Assembly (NCBI GenBank): GCA_016936535.1
Contig: JAFGXP010000049.1
Span: 1-60,777 of the forward strand
Direction: 5' to 3'
DNA: 60,777 bases
Origin: Thiotrichales bacterium
GTDB taxonomy: Bacteria > Pseudomonadota > Gammaproteobacteria > Thiomicrospirales > Thiomicrospiraceae
Shown: positions 43,171 to 53,218 of the stretch, piece after piece
Numbering within the stretch: the stretch's first letter is position 1
Layout of the letters: every line of letters starts with the position of its first letter
Notes under the pieces: model-generated
What the model was told of the DNA's origin: nothing
The model's input: the letters and a program-made list of their open reading frames with translations, nothing else
The model's database searches: none
Translations under genes and position numbers: made by a program

Positions 43171-43812
43171 ATGAGTCGCTACGAGACTGAAGAAGATCAG
43201 ATTGAGGCAATCAAAAGTTGGTGGAAAAAGCACGGCACAACCTTGTTGACAGGCGTGCTGGTTGTGGTTTTGGCCTTCTCGGGTTGGCGTTACTGGAGCA
43301 ACAGTCAATATGTGGCCTCGGCCAATGCGTCTGCAACCTTTGAAGCCTTGCAAACTCGTGCCGATCAAGGCGCTTTTGGTGAGGTGGCGCGTGAAGCCTT
43401 AAAGTTAATGCAAGAGCAACCGGACAGTGCTTATGCAGTAGCGGCGGCTTTTATGTACGCCAAGTATGAGCTAGACCAGGGTAAGGTTGACGTTGCCTTG
43501 GAAAAACTGACGTGGGTTGTCGATAACGCTCAAGATCCTGAGTTGAAAGCCCTGGCGAAATTACGTAAAGCACGCATTTACCTTGATCAAAAAAATGTGA
43601 GTGCGGCAGATTTACTCTTAGCTGAGCTGAAAAAGAGTCCGCTTTCGCAAGCGGAACAGGCGAATGTAGCTTATGTTGCTGGGCTTTCGGCTTTGCAGCA
43701 AAGCCAATCGGAGTCGGCTCGCGAAGCTTTTACTGCCGTATTAGACAACCCGAAAGCGGATGAAAATTTGCGAGGTTTAGCGCAGATTCAGCTTGATGAC
43801 TTGGCGCAGTAA
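43171..43812 (+). CDS. yfgM: YfgM family ancillary SecYEG translocon subunit
   Basis: A 213-residue protein anchored by one N-terminal membrane segment (about 25-43, TLLTGVLVVVLAFSGWRYW) with a TPR-like periplasmic domain (TPR_21 type). The cytoplasmic N-terminus YETEEDQIEAIKSWWKKHG is highly typical. YfgM works with PpiD at the Sec translocon. It lies between hisS and bamB as expected, 60 bases after the former. Confidence 0.93.
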   Translation: MSRYETEEDQIEAIKSWWKKHGTTLLTGVLVVVLAFSGWRYWSNSQYVASANASATFEALQTRADQGAFGEVAREALKLMQEQPDSAYAVAAAFMYAKYELDQGKVDVALEKLTWVVDNAQDPELKALAKLRKARIYLDQKNVSAADLLLAELKKSPLSQAEQANVAYVAGLSALQQSQSESAREAFTAVLDNPKADENLRGLAQIQLDDLAQ

Positions 43813-43871
43813 GTGAAGCACCGAGTCTGCGATTGCAGCCGGTGTCCGACTCGCTTCGATAAAGGAATGCA

Positions 43872-45119
43872 ATGAAAAAGACAATGACCCCCTTTGCCGG
43901 TGCCTCTTTTGCCCGAGCTTTGCTAGTGAGTTCCGCTTTGGTTTTACTGGGTGGGTGTTCTTCGACCATTGAGTTGCAAGAGCCGCCAAAAGAACCCCTT
44001 AATTCTGAGTTGACCTTGGCGATGCAGTGGACAATTAAGCAATCCTCAATGCCGAACCTAGACACCCGTGGACTCGATATTGCCCAAGACGACAAAGTGA
44101 TTTTTGTGGCGAATACGCAAGGGTATTTGACCAAACTGCTCAAGCAACCGCAGTCACGTTGGACCGATCAGGTGGTATGGGAAACCCAGTTTGATGAAGT
44201 CCTTACGGCAGGACCTACTTTGGATGAAAAATTTGACCGCGTTTTGTTAGGAACCGCTAAAGGTCGTCTTAAAGCGATTGATGGACAAACTGGTCAACTA
44301 CAGTGGCAGCAGCCGCTATCAAGCGAGGTTTTAGGGCGTCCATTACTCCATAAAGATGTCATTTTTACCCGTACAGTGGATGGTAAAGTTTATGCCCTGA
44401 ATCGCGCAGAGGGTTCGGTTATTTGGGTAGCTGAGCATCAAATGCCAACCCTTAGCTTACGGGGCGCGCCTGAAATTATTGCGAATGACAACCAAGTGTT
44501 TGTTGCTTGGGAAACGGGGATTGTGCAAGCTCTATCGCGCAGTTCGGGAGAACTAATCTGGGAAAGCCGCGTGGCGGTGCCCTCCGGTCGTACCGATTTG
44601 GAGCGAATGGTTGATATCCAAGCCAATCTTGTGTTGCATGATGGCGTATTGTACGCGTTGGGTTTCCACGGCAAAATGGCCGCGATCAATCCGCAAAACG
44701 GTAATTTTATTTTTGTAAACGAGCTTTCTGGCTATCGTGATTTTGTTATAGACGATGAAGCGGTTTATTTGGTGGATGAAAACGACGTTCTCTATGCGTT
44801 GGATGCCAAATCTGGTGCCAGTCTCTGGCGTCAAGAATCGATGAAAGGTCGTTTTATCGGTGATCTAGCTTTTTATAAAGACCAGTTGTTACTGACCGAT
44901 TCTTGGGGGTATGTCCACTGGGTGAATAAGGTCCAAGGAACCGTATCTTCGCGCTTTAAACACAGTAATGATTATGGTGACGGCAATAAAATTGTTCGAG
45001 TTCGGGTGGATGGAGAGGTTATTTATCTGTTTGATGCCGAAGGTCAGATTCGCCGTTATCAAGTGCGCACCTCAGATCTGGCCACCTTTACCAAACAACA
45101 CGGGGATGGTTGGTTTTAA
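43872..45119 (+). CDS. bamB: Outer-membrane assembly lipoprotein BamB
   Basis: A 415-residue lipoprotein: signal peptide and lipobox LLGGC with Cys29 as the acylated residue, then a beta-propeller of PQQ-like repeats (for example GKVYALNRAEGSVIW, GIVQALSRSSGELIW, VLYALDAKSGASLW). BamB supports the BamA machine that inserts outer-membrane beta-barrels. A terminator separates it from der, so unlike some relatives the two are probably separate transcripts. Confidence 0.95.
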   Translation: MKKTMTPFAGASFARALLVSSALVLLGGCSSTIELQEPPKEPLNSELTLAMQWTIKQSSMPNLDTRGLDIAQDDKVIFVANTQGYLTKLLKQPQSRWTDQVVWETQFDEVLTAGPTLDEKFDRVLLGTAKGRLKAIDGQTGQLQWQQPLSSEVLGRPLLHKDVIFTRTVDGKVYALNRAEGSVIWVAEHQMPTLSLRGAPEIIANDNQVFVAWETGIVQALSRSSGELIWESRVAVPSGRTDLERMVDIQANLVLHDGVLYALGFHGKMAAINPQNGNFIFVNELSGYRDFVIDDEAVYLVDENDVLYALDAKSGASLWRQESMKGRFIGDLAFYKDQLLLTDSWGYVHWVNKVQGTVSSRFKHSNDYGDGNKIVRVRVDGEVIYLFDAEGQIRRYQVRTSDLATFTKQHGDGWF

Positions 45120-45169
45120 CGGCACAAGCCTTGTCAACCGCCTAACCCTAACGCTGCTACAGCATTCTT

Positions 45170-45195
45170 AAACACCACTCGGCGAGTGGTGTTTT
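45170..45195 (+). terminator. Terminator between bamB and der
   Basis: AAACACCACTC (45170-45180) pairs exactly with GAGTGGTGTTT (45184-45194) around GGC. The T-run is short (TTTT) but the 11-base stem is perfect; 20 bases before the der start. Confidence 0.75.
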
Positions 45196-45214
45196 AACTT
45201 TTAGGTTAAACCAA

Positions 45215-46648
45215 ATGAGTAAACCGATTATCGCCCTGGTTGGGCGACCGAACGTGGGAAAGTCCACACTATTCAATCGCCTAACGCGCAGCCGAGATGC
45301 CATTGTTGCCGATTACCCTGGGTTAACCCGCGATCGTCAATACGGCACCGGTCGTGTCGGCCGAATCCCGTACATTGTCGTGGATACCGGTGGCCTGAGC
45401 GGAGAAGCGGAAGGGGTGGATCCTTTAATGGCTGGGCAAGTTCGTGCGGCGCTCGAAGAAGCCGATGCGGTTTTGTTTTTGGTTGACGGTCGGCAGGGTA
45501 TTTTGCCTGGAGATGAGTTAATCGCCAGTTATATTCGGCTTTTCTCTAAACCGGTTCAGGTTTTGGTGAATAAGGCGGAAGGCTACAACCACGATTTAGC
45601 CAATGCAGACTTTTTTCAATTGGGTTTGGGTGATCCGATCGCCATCTCATCTGCGCACGGTGACAATGTTCAACCTGCTATAGACCACGTATTGGCCCAG
45701 TTACCCGAAAAATTCTCTGAACCCAGCATGGAGCCAGATGCGCATCCCGGGATTCGCGTGGCAGTTATCGGCAGACCTAACGTTGGTAAATCCACGCTGA
45801 TTAACCGAATGATTGGAGAGGAGCGCGTGGTGGCATTCGATATGCCGGGTACAACGCGAGACAGCATCTTTGTGCCTTTTGAACGCGAGGGTCAAGAATA
45901 CACTTTGATTGATACAGCCGGTGTGCGTCGACGAAAAAATATCAAAGAGAAAATCGAAAAGTTCAGCATTGTGAAAGCCATTGAAGCGATGGAAGAGTCG
46001 CATGTGGTCATTTTGTTGATTGACGGTTCGGAAGGCGTTACGGATCAGGATTTAACCCTACTGGGCCTTGCGATTGAGTCTGGGCGCGGACTGGTGATTG
46101 CCGTGAATAAATGGGACAATTTGAGTCGCGATCAGCGTGAGCAGGTCAAAACCGAATTAAGTTTGCGCTTGCAGTTTGTGGATTATGCGAAACAGCATTT
46201 AATCTCAGCGTTGCATGGCAGTGGTGTTGGTGATCTTTTTAAGACTATCAATCTCGTTCATGCCGCTGCCTTTAAGAAGGTTTCTACAGCGGACTTAAAC
46301 CGTGTCCTTGAACAAGCGGTATTGGATCATCAGCCCCCTTTAATTGCCGGCCGTCGTGTTAAATTACGCTACGCACATATTGGGGGCTTGAATCCACCGC
46401 GTGTCATTGTGCATGGTAATCAGGTAAACAAATTGCCAGAAGCTTACACCCGTTACTTAATTAATGTTTTCCGCAAAGCGTTCAAGTGGATTGGCACGCC
46501 GGTCAGCATCGAATATAAGGCTTCCGAAAACCCGTTTGAAGGGCGTCGAGCCAATCACAAGCCTAAAATCGAAGATGAGAAAGAGCGTATTAGTGCCTTG
46601 ATGCGGGAACGTAAGAAAAAGAAAAAAATGCAAAAAAGTCGACAATGA
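45215..46648 (+). CDS. der: Ribosome-assembly GTPase Der (EngA)
   Basis: The 477-residue protein has two tandem G domains, each with GRPNVGKST (about residues 9-17 and 185-193), DTGG / DTAG switch II motifs and a C-terminal KH-like domain with a lysine-rich tail. Der is needed for 50S subunit maturation. The second domain has the standard NKWD base-recognition motif; the first has NKAE where enteric proteins have NKxD, a variant I recall from alphaproteobacteria, which could affect guanine specificity. It is the last gene of the conserved hisS-yfgM-bamB-der order. Confidence 0.96.
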   Translation: MSKPIIALVGRPNVGKSTLFNRLTRSRDAIVADYPGLTRDRQYGTGRVGRIPYIVVDTGGLSGEAEGVDPLMAGQVRAALEEADAVLFLVDGRQGILPGDELIASYIRLFSKPVQVLVNKAEGYNHDLANADFFQLGLGDPIAISSAHGDNVQPAIDHVLAQLPEKFSEPSMEPDAHPGIRVAVIGRPNVGKSTLINRMIGEERVVAFDMPGTTRDSIFVPFEREGQEYTLIDTAGVRRRKNIKEKIEKFSIVKAIEAMEESHVVILLIDGSEGVTDQDLTLLGLAIESGRGLVIAVNKWDNLSRDQREQVKTELSLRLQFVDYAKQHLISALHGSGVGDLFKTINLVHAAAFKKVSTADLNRVLEQAVLDHQPPLIAGRRVKLRYAHIGGLNPPRVIVHGNQVNKLPEAYTRYLINVFRKAFKWIGTPVSIEYKASENPFEGRRANHKPKIEDEKERISALMRERKKKKKMQKSRQ

Positions 46649-46739
46649 GTGTCAAAACCTTGTCATCCCTAACCCCTAGCCCCGAACCGTTTGACCCAAA
46701 CGATTTTTAGACCTTGATTTCTAACCATAGGCCAGAGCA

Positions 46740-49700
46740 ATGATTCCGAACAAGCGTATTCGTGAGATTCCTTACAACTACACCTCTTTTTCCGATAAAG
46801 AGATCGTGTTACGGTTTTTGGGCGAATCCTGTTGGCAGACCGTCGAGACCCTTCGCGAAACTCGTAATACTGGGCGTTCCGCGCGGATGCTGTTTGAAGT
46901 GCTTGGTGATATGTGGGTGGTCAGCCGTAACCCCTATATTCAAAATGACTTGCTGGATAATCCTAAACGCCGCCAAGCGTTGATTGAGGCTTTGGAACAT
47001 CGCCTGCGTGAGGTGGAAAAGCGACTCGATAACAATGCGATGGCAGCGGACTTAACCCAGCAAGTGCGCCAAGCGGTACAGCGTTTTGCCGATTGGTTTC
47101 CACTGCAGATTGATTTGCGCCAAAAGGTACTGAAACGTTTAAAGAAAATCACCCGTGAAGATAATATCGACTTCAGTGGTTTAGCGCGAGTATCGCATGC
47201 AACCGATGCAACCGACTGGCGGGTTGAGTTGCCTTTGGTGGTGATTTCTCCCGACACCGAAGCTGAGATTGTGCACATTGTTGAAGCTTGCATCGAACTC
47301 GGCTTGACGATGATTCCCCGTGGAGGCGGCACTGGCTACACGGGGGGCGCGATTCCTTTGCACGAGCAAACGGCGGTACTGAACACCGAGAAACTTGAAT
47401 TTATGAGTTTAGTCGAACAGGTTGAGTTGCCGATGATTGGTAAAGTGCCGACCATTCGCACTGGGGCGGGGGTAGTGACTCGCCGAGTTTCTGAGCAGGC
47501 GGAACGCTTTGGCTATACCTTTGCGGTTGATCCTACCTCGCAGGATGCATCAACGATTGGTGGCAATATTGCGATGAATGCCGGTGGGAAAAAAGCGGTT
47601 TTATGGGGAACCACCTTAGATAACCTCGCTTCTTGGAAAATGGTTACGCCCGATGCCAAATGGTTAGAAGTCGAAAGGGTGAATCACAACCTGGGTAAGT
47701 TACAGGATCAACAAACGGTCTTGTTTGATATTAAGCGCTTTGAGAAAGACGGTCAGACTCAAATTGGTGAAACCGAGCGTTTAGAAATTCCGGGGACCGC
47801 GTTCCGTCAAGCCGGCCTTGGCAAAGACGTCACTGATAAATTTCTTAGCGGTTTACCGGGTGTGCAAAAAGAGGGGTGTGACGGCTTAATAACTTCCGCG
47901 CGTTTTATTGTGCATCGTATGCCGAGTCACACTCGAACCCTTTGCCTAGAGTTTTTCGGAACCGATCTCAGTCTGGCGGTACCGGCCATTGTTGAAATTA
48001 TTGATTATGTAGAGTCTAAAAAAGCTCAAGGTCTGCTGCTGGCCGGTCTAGAACATTTGGACGAACGTTATATCCGGGCGGTTAAATACAACACCAAAGC
48101 CGATCGCAAAGAGCTGCCAAAGATGATTTTGTTAGCGGATGTGTGTGGTGAGAACGGCTTTGAGGTGGCCAACAGCTGTAAAGAAATTGTGGAGCTGGCC
48201 AAAAAGCGTAATGCAGAGGGCTTTATTGCGGTCACGGCGGAGGCCCGAAAACGTTTCTGGCTCGATCGTTCCCGTACGGCTGCGATTTCAGCGCACACCA
48301 ACGCCTTCAAAATTAATGAAGATGTGGTGATTCCGCTTGAGCGTCTCAATGAATACAACAGCGAAATTGAAATGATCAATATCGAAATGTCGCTGCGCAA
48401 TAAACTGGAAATCATCGAAGCTTTGCAAGCCTATTTTAATAGCGATCTTGAGGCTTTTAAGCGCACGGACGATTTTGAAAATGCAGCGGGTGATGCGGCG
48501 GATCTTCAGCAAAGTCGTTTAAGCCGAATCCAAACGCAATTGCATAATGTGCGTACCCGCTGGAAAACGCTGTTGATCAATTTGCAGCAACCGGCTCAAG
48601 ACTTTTTGAGTTTCCTACCCGATGCCGAAGCCAAGGTTTTACGGGAAGGGGATCGGGTGGTGGATCTGTTTTTACGTCGCGATGTCCGCGTCAGCTATCG
48701 CCAAGAAGTAAAAGCCTTTGTCGAGCAAATTTTGATGGGCTTGGACTTTGAAGAAATCTTGCAGCGCATGCAAACGATTCATGCGGAAATTCGCAATGCA
48801 CGTTTGTTTGTTGCGCTGCATATGCACGCAGGTGATGGCAATATCCACACCAATATTCCGGTGCATTCCGGTAATTATGCAATGGTCCATCAGGCGGATC
48901 GCTTGGTTGATCGGATTATGGAAATTGCCCATCGCCTGGGAGGGGTAATTTCCGGTGAGCATGGAATTGGTTTGACCAAAATCCAATATCTAGAGCAAGA
49001 AAAAATTGATGCTTTTGTGCGTTATAAGAACCAAGTTGATCCTAATGGCCATTTTAATAAAGGCAAATTGATGCCGGGTTCTGGGCTAGAGAACGCTTAC
49101 ACGCCTTCTCTTAGCCTTGTTCAGCAAGAAGCGATTATTCTTGAGGCGAGTGAACTGGATGAGTTGAATAACGACATTAAAGACTGCTTGCGTTGTGGCA
49201 AATGTAAGCCAGTGTGTCAGACCCATATTCCTCGGGCTAACTTACTCTATTCACCGCGTAATAAGATTTTAGCTACCGGCCAAGTCATTGAAGCTTTCTT
49301 GTATGAAGAGCAAACGCGCCGAGGGATTTCCTTGCAGCATTTTGAAGCCATGAATGATATTGGTGATCACTGTACCACCTGCCATAAATGTGCGAATCCT
49401 TGCCCAGTGGACATTGATTTTGGTGACGTTTCCATTCGTATGCGTAATATTTTGACCAATATGGGCAAAAAGCGCTTCTCTTTGACCACCAAGGCGGCGC
49501 TGCTCTTTTTGAACACCAAGAATCCAACTAACATCAACTTAATGCGCAAGGTGATGATTGGCTGGAGTGCCAATATGATTACGCTCGGGCATAAGTTTGC
49601 GAAATCTCTTGGTTTGGTGAAGGACTCTTTAGAGGAGATTCCACACCGCAGCTCTAAGATTGCGCCGGTGCAACAGCAGGTCATTAATTTTGTTCGCAAA

Positions 49701-50603
49701 CCGCTGAATACGGGGCCAAATCAGCCGACTCTGCGTAAGCTGTTAGGCTTAGAAGAGGCCAATATGGTGCCGATTATTTCTAACCCCCAAAAGGTGAATG
49801 AAGAGTCGGATGCGGTTTTCTATTTCCCAGGGTGCGGTTCAGAGCGCCTGTTCAGTGATATTGGTTTGGCGACAATTGCCATGCTCAGTGAAACGGGCGC
49901 GCAAACCGTATTGCCGCCCGGATATTTATGTTGCGGTTACCCGCAAACCGCCGCCGGACAAGCACAAAAAGGCGCACAAATCACAGCGGAAAACCGAGCT
50001 TTGTTCCATCGAGTGGCCAATACCTTGAATTACTTGGACATTAAAACGGTGATCGTCTCTTGCGGAACCTGTATGGACCAGCTTCTAAATTATGAGTTTG
50101 GACGTATCTTCCCAGGTTGTCGCTTAATGGATATCCATGAATACCTGCAAGAAAAAGGGGTGTCTTTAGATCAAGCAACTGGGGTTAAATACTTGTACCA
50201 TGCCCCTTGCCATGATCCGATGAAATTGAAAGATGGTACGACGGTGGCGAAAGATTTACTTAAAACCACTGAAGTTCAGCTTAATGACCGTTGTTGTTCT
50301 GAAGCAGGAACCTTGGCAACGGCACGTCCTGATATTTCAACCCAGTTACGTTATCGCAAAGCGATTGAACTTAAGAAAGGGATTCAAGAGCTGACGGGTG
50401 AAGACAAGGCGCACAACGGTAATGTTAAGTTGCTAACCTCTTGTCCAGCTTGCCAGCAAGGTCTAAATCGATATGAAAGCGAGACCGGTTTAAAAACCGA
50501 TTACATTGTGGTGGAGCTTGCGAAAAATCGGCATGGTGATGAATGGAAGCAGCATTTTGTCGAGCAGCTAAAGAGCGGCGGAGTTGAGAAAGTTCTGTTG
50601 TAG
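46740..50603 (+). CDS. Large FAD-linked oxidase with ferredoxin and CCG domains (DUF3683 type)
   Basis: A 1287-residue fusion. It opens with a DUF3683-like region (about 1-160), then an FAD_binding_4 domain ([12 protein letters not shown], about 196), the FAD-oxidase C-terminal domain ([10 protein letters not shown], about 697, and GEHGIGL, about 737), two 4Fe-4S motifs ([11 protein letters not shown], about 816; [12 protein letters not shown], about 877) and two CCG domains (FPGCG and CCGYPQ, about 1030-1065; PCHDP, RCCSEAG and SCPACQQG, about 1157-1236). This equals GlcD plus GlcF in one chain, so it likely oxidises a 2-hydroxy acid such as D-lactate or glycolate and passes electrons to quinone. 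Substrate unproven. Confidence 0.87.
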   Translation: MIPNKRIREIPYNYTSFSDKEIVLRFLGESCWQTVETLRETRNTGRSARMLFEVLGDMWVVSRNPYIQNDLLDNPKRRQALIEALEHRLREVEKRLDNNAMAADLTQQVRQAVQRFADWFPLQIDLRQKVLKRLKKITREDNIDFSGLARVSHATDATDWRVELPLVVISPDTEAEIVHIVEACIELGLTMIPRGGGTGYTGGAIPLHEQTAVLNTEKLEFMSLVEQVELPMIGKVPTIRTGAGVVTRRVSEQAERFGYTFAVDPTSQDASTIGGNIAMNAGGKKAVLWGTTLDNLASWKMVTPDAKWLEVERVNHNLGKLQDQQTVLFDIKRFEKDGQTQIGETERLEIPGTAFRQAGLGKDVTDKFLSGLPGVQKEGCDGLITSARFIVHRMPSHTRTLCLEFFGTDLSLAVPAIVEIIDYVESKKAQGLLLAGLEHLDERYIRAVKYNTKADRKELPKMILLADVCGENGFEVANSCKEIVELAKKRNAEGFIAVTAEARKRFWLDRSRTAAISAHTNAFKINEDVVIPLERLNEYNSEIEMINIEMSLRNKLEIIEALQAYFNSDLEAFKRTDDFENAAGDAADLQQSRLSRIQTQLHNVRTRWKTLLINLQQPAQDFLSFLPDAEAKVLREGDRVVDLFLRRDVRVSYRQEVKAFVEQILMGLDFEEILQRMQTIHAEIRNARLFVALHMHAGDGNIHTNIPVHSGNYAMVHQADRLVDRIMEIAHRLGGVISGEHGIGLTKIQYLEQEKIDAFVRYKNQVDPNGHFNKGKLMPGSGLENAYTPSLSLVQQEAIILEASELDELNNDIKDCLRCGKCKPVCQTHIPRANLLYSPRNKILATGQVIEAFLYEEQTRRGISLQHFEAMNDIGDHCTTCHKCANPCPVDIDFGDVSIRMRNILTNMGKKRFSLTTKAALLFLNTKNPTNINLMRKVMIGWSANMITLGHKFAKSLGLVKDSLEEIPHRSSKIAPVQQQVINFVRKPLNTGPNQPTLRKLLGLEEANMVPIISNPQKVNEESDAVFYFPGCGSERLFSDIGLATIAMLSETGAQTVLPPGYLCCGYPQTAAGQAQKGAQITAENRALFHRVANTLNYLDIKTVIVSCGTCMDQLLNYEFGRIFPGCRLMDIHEYLQEKGVSLDQATGVKYLYHAPCHDPMKLKDGTTVAKDLLKTTEVQLNDRCCSEAGTLATARPDISTQLRYRKAIELKKGIQELTGEDKAHNGNVKLLTSCPACQQGLNRYESETGLKTDYIVVELAKNRHGDEWKQHFVEQLKSGGVEKVLL

Positions 50604-50627
50604 TTTTCAGGAAGTTCATTTCAATGC

Positions 50628-50663
50628 AAAAAAAGCCGAGTGGATAATCCCCTCGGCTTTTTT
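50628..50663. terminator. Terminator between the oxidase and a cytochrome c gene
   Basis: A-run plus GCCGAG (50635-50640) pairs with CTCGGC (50652-50657) and a six-T run. Symmetric A and T runs make it work for both convergent genes. Confidence 0.9.
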
Positions 50664-50715
50664 GTACCTATTATTTGCTTGGCTTAGTTTTGTAAACCGA
50701 AAGCCGTAGCAAGCA

Positions 50716-51015
50716 TTATTTAGGCGTTTGTGCCGCGTAGAATTCGGCGAGTTCTTTGATTTCAGCATCGGTTAGCCCTTTCGCAAAAGGTGCCATGGTG
50801 GCATCTTTACGGAAACCATCGCGAAAATCTTTCATCTGCTTTTCGAGATAAGAGGCATGTTGACCGGCTAATTTTGGAAAATTGGGTACCATGCTATTGC
50901 CATCTGCACCGTGGCAACCCACACACGTTGCCGCTTTGGCAGGGGCTGCTTGAGCACTGAAGGTCGCGCCAAACAGCATCGACGTTGAAAGGGCAGCTAA
51001 GATCATCTTTTTCAT
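50716..51015 (-). CDS. Small periplasmic cytochrome c (class I)
   Basis: A 99-residue protein: signal peptide (about 1-23, ending AQA), one haem site CVGCH, and a C-terminal ATMAPFAKGL stretch whose Met is the likely second ligand. It resembles cytochrome c5/c553-like electron carriers. In a thiosulfate oxidiser such proteins can take electrons from SoxAX to the terminal oxidase, but nothing here proves the partner. A second cytochrome c gene lies 192 bases upstream on the same strand. Confidence 0.9.
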   Translation of the reverse strand: MKKMILAALSTSMLFGATFSAQAAPAKAATCVGCHGADGNSMVPNFPKLAGQHASYLEKQMKDFRDGFRKDATMAPFAKGLTDAEIKELAEFYAAQTPK

Positions 51016-51164
51016 GGGTTAATCCTTTAATTTAAATAGAGTGAACGCTTAGGCACAGTAAAGCGTCCAGGCTGATTAAAACCATTATGGATTTTATCAA
51101 ATGCTTGTTCCCTAACAGAAGGGCAAGCTCAGGGTCTTTATTATAGGCAGAAATGGGTATAAAA

Positions 51165-51184
51165 AAACCGCCCAAAGGCGGTTT
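51165..51184 (-). terminator. Terminator of the upstream cytochrome c gene
   Basis: AAACCGCC (51165-51172) and GGCGGTTT (51177-51184) with loop CAAA; on the - strand a T-run follows. It ends the 51513-51208 gene and separates the two cytochromes into different transcripts. Confidence 0.88.
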
Positions 51185-51207
51185 CTCTTAACGTATTTGA
51201 AATCTAA

Positions 51208-51513
51208 TTATAGACCAGCAACGTAAGCAGCGATGTTCGCCATGTCTGCGTCAGAAAGACCAGCAGCCATAGGAGCCATCATAGAAGTCATAGGACCAAC
51301 TTGTTCGCCGGCTTTGTATTTTTGCAACAAAGAAACCACTTGCGCAGGATCTTGACCAGCAAGTTTTGGACCTACTCCGCCTTCACCAGCACCACCATGG
51401 CAGCCTGCACAAGTTGCGTAAGCCGCTTGACCCGCTGCTGCGTCACCCGCTTGAGCAGCGGCACCAAAAGAAACAAGACCAGCCGCAGCTAGAGCAATCA
51501 TAGTTTTTTTCAT
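51208..51513 (-). CDS. Small periplasmic cytochrome c (class I)
   Basis: A 101-residue monohaem cytochrome with signal peptide (about 1-22), haem site CAGCH, a Gly-rich loop GGAGEGGVGPKLAGQ and MTSMMAPMAAGLSDADM supplying the Met ligand. AGGAGAG precedes the ATG. It differs enough from the neighbouring 99-residue cytochrome not to be a recent tandem copy. Likely a soluble electron carrier for respiration. Confidence 0.9.
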   Translation of the reverse strand: MKKTMIALAAAGLVSFGAAAQAGDAAAGQAAYATCAGCHGGAGEGGVGPKLAGQDPAQVVSLLQKYKAGEQVGPMTSMMAPMAAGLSDADMANIAAYVAGL

Positions 51514-51838
51514 AGCACTCTCCTAAAAGCACAATTTAAAAAAAGGTTCGGGGTTTCCCCTGGTTGCAAATTACATACGAAAAGGTCAAATGAGTCAAGG
51601 ATACAGACTTGAGTAAGCCTTAATAATCCCAGCAAAGTTGACGCAATCTCGGACGCGGTCCCGCTAATCTTGAGCAAAGCTCGATTCTTTTCTGCAAGAG
51701 TTTGGATTTGGCTTCCGTCATCAGTCATATTTACTGCAAAAAGGCTTCTCTTAGGCGCAGGAATCACTCAGAATAAAGCACGACAAAAAACCTGTGTTCT
51801 GCAGATTTTGCCGGTTACGATGCGATGAGGGTTTGCGA
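51514..51838. other. Intergenic stretch without a supported gene
   Basis: These 325 bases separate the - strand cytochrome c gene from a small + strand membrane protein. The cytochrome's ribosome site lies at the left end. Frames here lack family features, good starts or hydrophobic patterns. Promoters for both flanking genes are expected but no convincing -35/-10 pair stands out. Confidence 0.6.
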
Positions 51839-52018
51839 ATGATCACGATTTTACGTCTCTGGGCGGTGGTTTTACTGTTAAGTTTGTTTAGCTGGATGTT
51901 GCTGAAGTGGGTGGGAAAAGCCCAGTCTTTTTGGGTGGTATTATTGTTTTGGGTATTGGCAATTTTTGGTAGCATGGGAGCCATGTACCTGCTTTCGGTT
52001 TGGGTCGCGGGTCTCTGA
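51839..52018 (+). CDS. Small two-helix membrane protein, unknown function
   Basis: A 59-residue, highly hydrophobic protein with two predicted membrane segments (about 3-22 and 29-53) separated by KWVGKAQS. I do not recognise it. The ATG at 51839 has GAGGG eight bases ahead. It stands alone, between the cytochrome c genes and the convergent rsgA. The clean membrane pattern and ribosome site support a real gene, but it could be a chance frame. Confidence 0.5.
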   Translation: MITILRLWAVVLLLSLFSWMLLKWVGKAQSFWVVLLFWVLAIFGSMGAMYLLSVWVAGL

Positions 52019-52156
52019 GACGATCAAAATAGGGGTTATCGAGACCATTCTTTAAGCCACGAAGCCTACCAAGGTCGTGAAGGCTTGGTATAGCTTCTTT
52101 GTGGTTTTACATTCCACCTCAGTTCATTGATTATGGAATCGAGTGGTCTTAATAAA

Positions 52157-53182
52157 TCAGTGTTTTTCGGCTGAAAACTCTTCTCGAAGGCGTTGAAAAC
52201 TTTGATAGCGTGTTATGGCAATTTCTCCGTTTTCTACTGCGTTTTTAATGGCGCATTCGGGTTCGTGGGCATGGCTGCAGTTATGAAATTTGCAACGCCC
52301 CAAAAAGGGCGCAAAATCCGGATAACAAAGCTCTAACTCATTCAACGAACAGGGCGTTGGGTTGAATTGACGCACCCCAGGTGAATCAATTAAGTTGCCG
52401 TGATAAACACTCTGATTCGGATCGGCGCTAAGGTGATAGAGAATACTATTGGTTGTGGTGTGTTTGCCCAGTCCGGTTGCTTCCGATAGGGCGCCAATCC
52501 GAATCTCTAAATCAGGAATCAACGCTTGAATCAGTGAGGATTTTCCCGCGCCAGACGGCCCGACAAATACCGAATTTTTGTCTTGCATAAACGTTAAGAG
52601 TTCTGCTAAACCTTGCTGGGAAACCGTTGAAGCTGGGATTAGCGGTATCCCCATTTCATCGTAGGGCTGTAAGAGTTCGGCCACCAGTTCCCAGTCTTCA
52701 TCTTGTGCCAGTAAATCGGTTTTGTTCAAAATAATAATGGCTGGAATCTTTAGTTGTTCTGCGGCGACCAGATAGCGATCAATCATATCTGGGTGAATCC
52801 CCGGTACAACAGGAGCCACAATACCGATAAAGTCGATATTGGCCGCTACCATCCGGGTTTGTCCGCGAAAACCGGGACGGCTCAGTTCATGGCTTCTGGG
52901 CAAGACACTGACTACCACGCCGGTGCCGGCTTCAATATCGGCACGCCAAATGACTTGGTCACCCGCGACCAGTTTGCCTAAATGTTGACGGATTGCGCAG
53001 TTAAAGGCTTCGCGGTGTGCATCTTCAATTAATACACGTTTACCAAAACTGGTAATGACAAGACCTTGCCTTTCTTCACTAAGCAGACCGTTTTCTTGTT
53101 GCAGCTTTATGCCTTCCGAAGGTTTTTGACGCTGTTGCGTGACGCGACGGTTTTGTTGTTGGGTAAGGCGACGTTTGGACAT
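52157..53182 (-). CDS. rsgA: Small ribosomal subunit biogenesis GTPase RsgA
   Basis: The 341-residue circularly permuted GTPase shows G4 NKTDLL before G1 GPSGAGKSSL and G3 DSPGV, an N-terminal OB-fold, and a zinc site in CYPDF...CKFHNCSHAHEPEC. RsgA helps late 30S assembly. It is the last gene of the M48 protease-phhB-rsgA run, divergent from orn; the rsgA-orn neighbourhood is widespread in gammaproteobacteria. Confidence 0.96.
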   Translation of the reverse strand: MSKRRLTQQQNRRVTQQRQKPSEGIKLQQENGLLSEERQGLVITSFGKRVLIEDAHREAFNCAIRQHLGKLVAGDQVIWRADIEAGTGVVVSVLPRSHELSRPGFRGQTRMVAANIDFIGIVAPVVPGIHPDMIDRYLVAAEQLKIPAIIILNKTDLLAQDEDWELVAELLQPYDEMGIPLIPASTVSQQGLAELLTFMQDKNSVFVGPSGAGKSSLIQALIPDLEIRIGALSEATGLGKHTTTNSILYHLSADPNQSVYHGNLIDSPGVRQFNPTPCSLNELELCYPDFAPFLGRCKFHNCSHAHEPECAIKNAVENGEIAITRYQSFQRLREEFSAEKH

Positions 53183-53218
53183 GGTTGGGTTTTCCAGATT
53201 GGCTTAGAGGTCAAGGAT

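Noticed and set aside
51510-51767. 85-codon - strand frame ahead of the cytochrome c gene
   Set aside because: It ends over the cytochrome ribosome site and has no recognisable feature.
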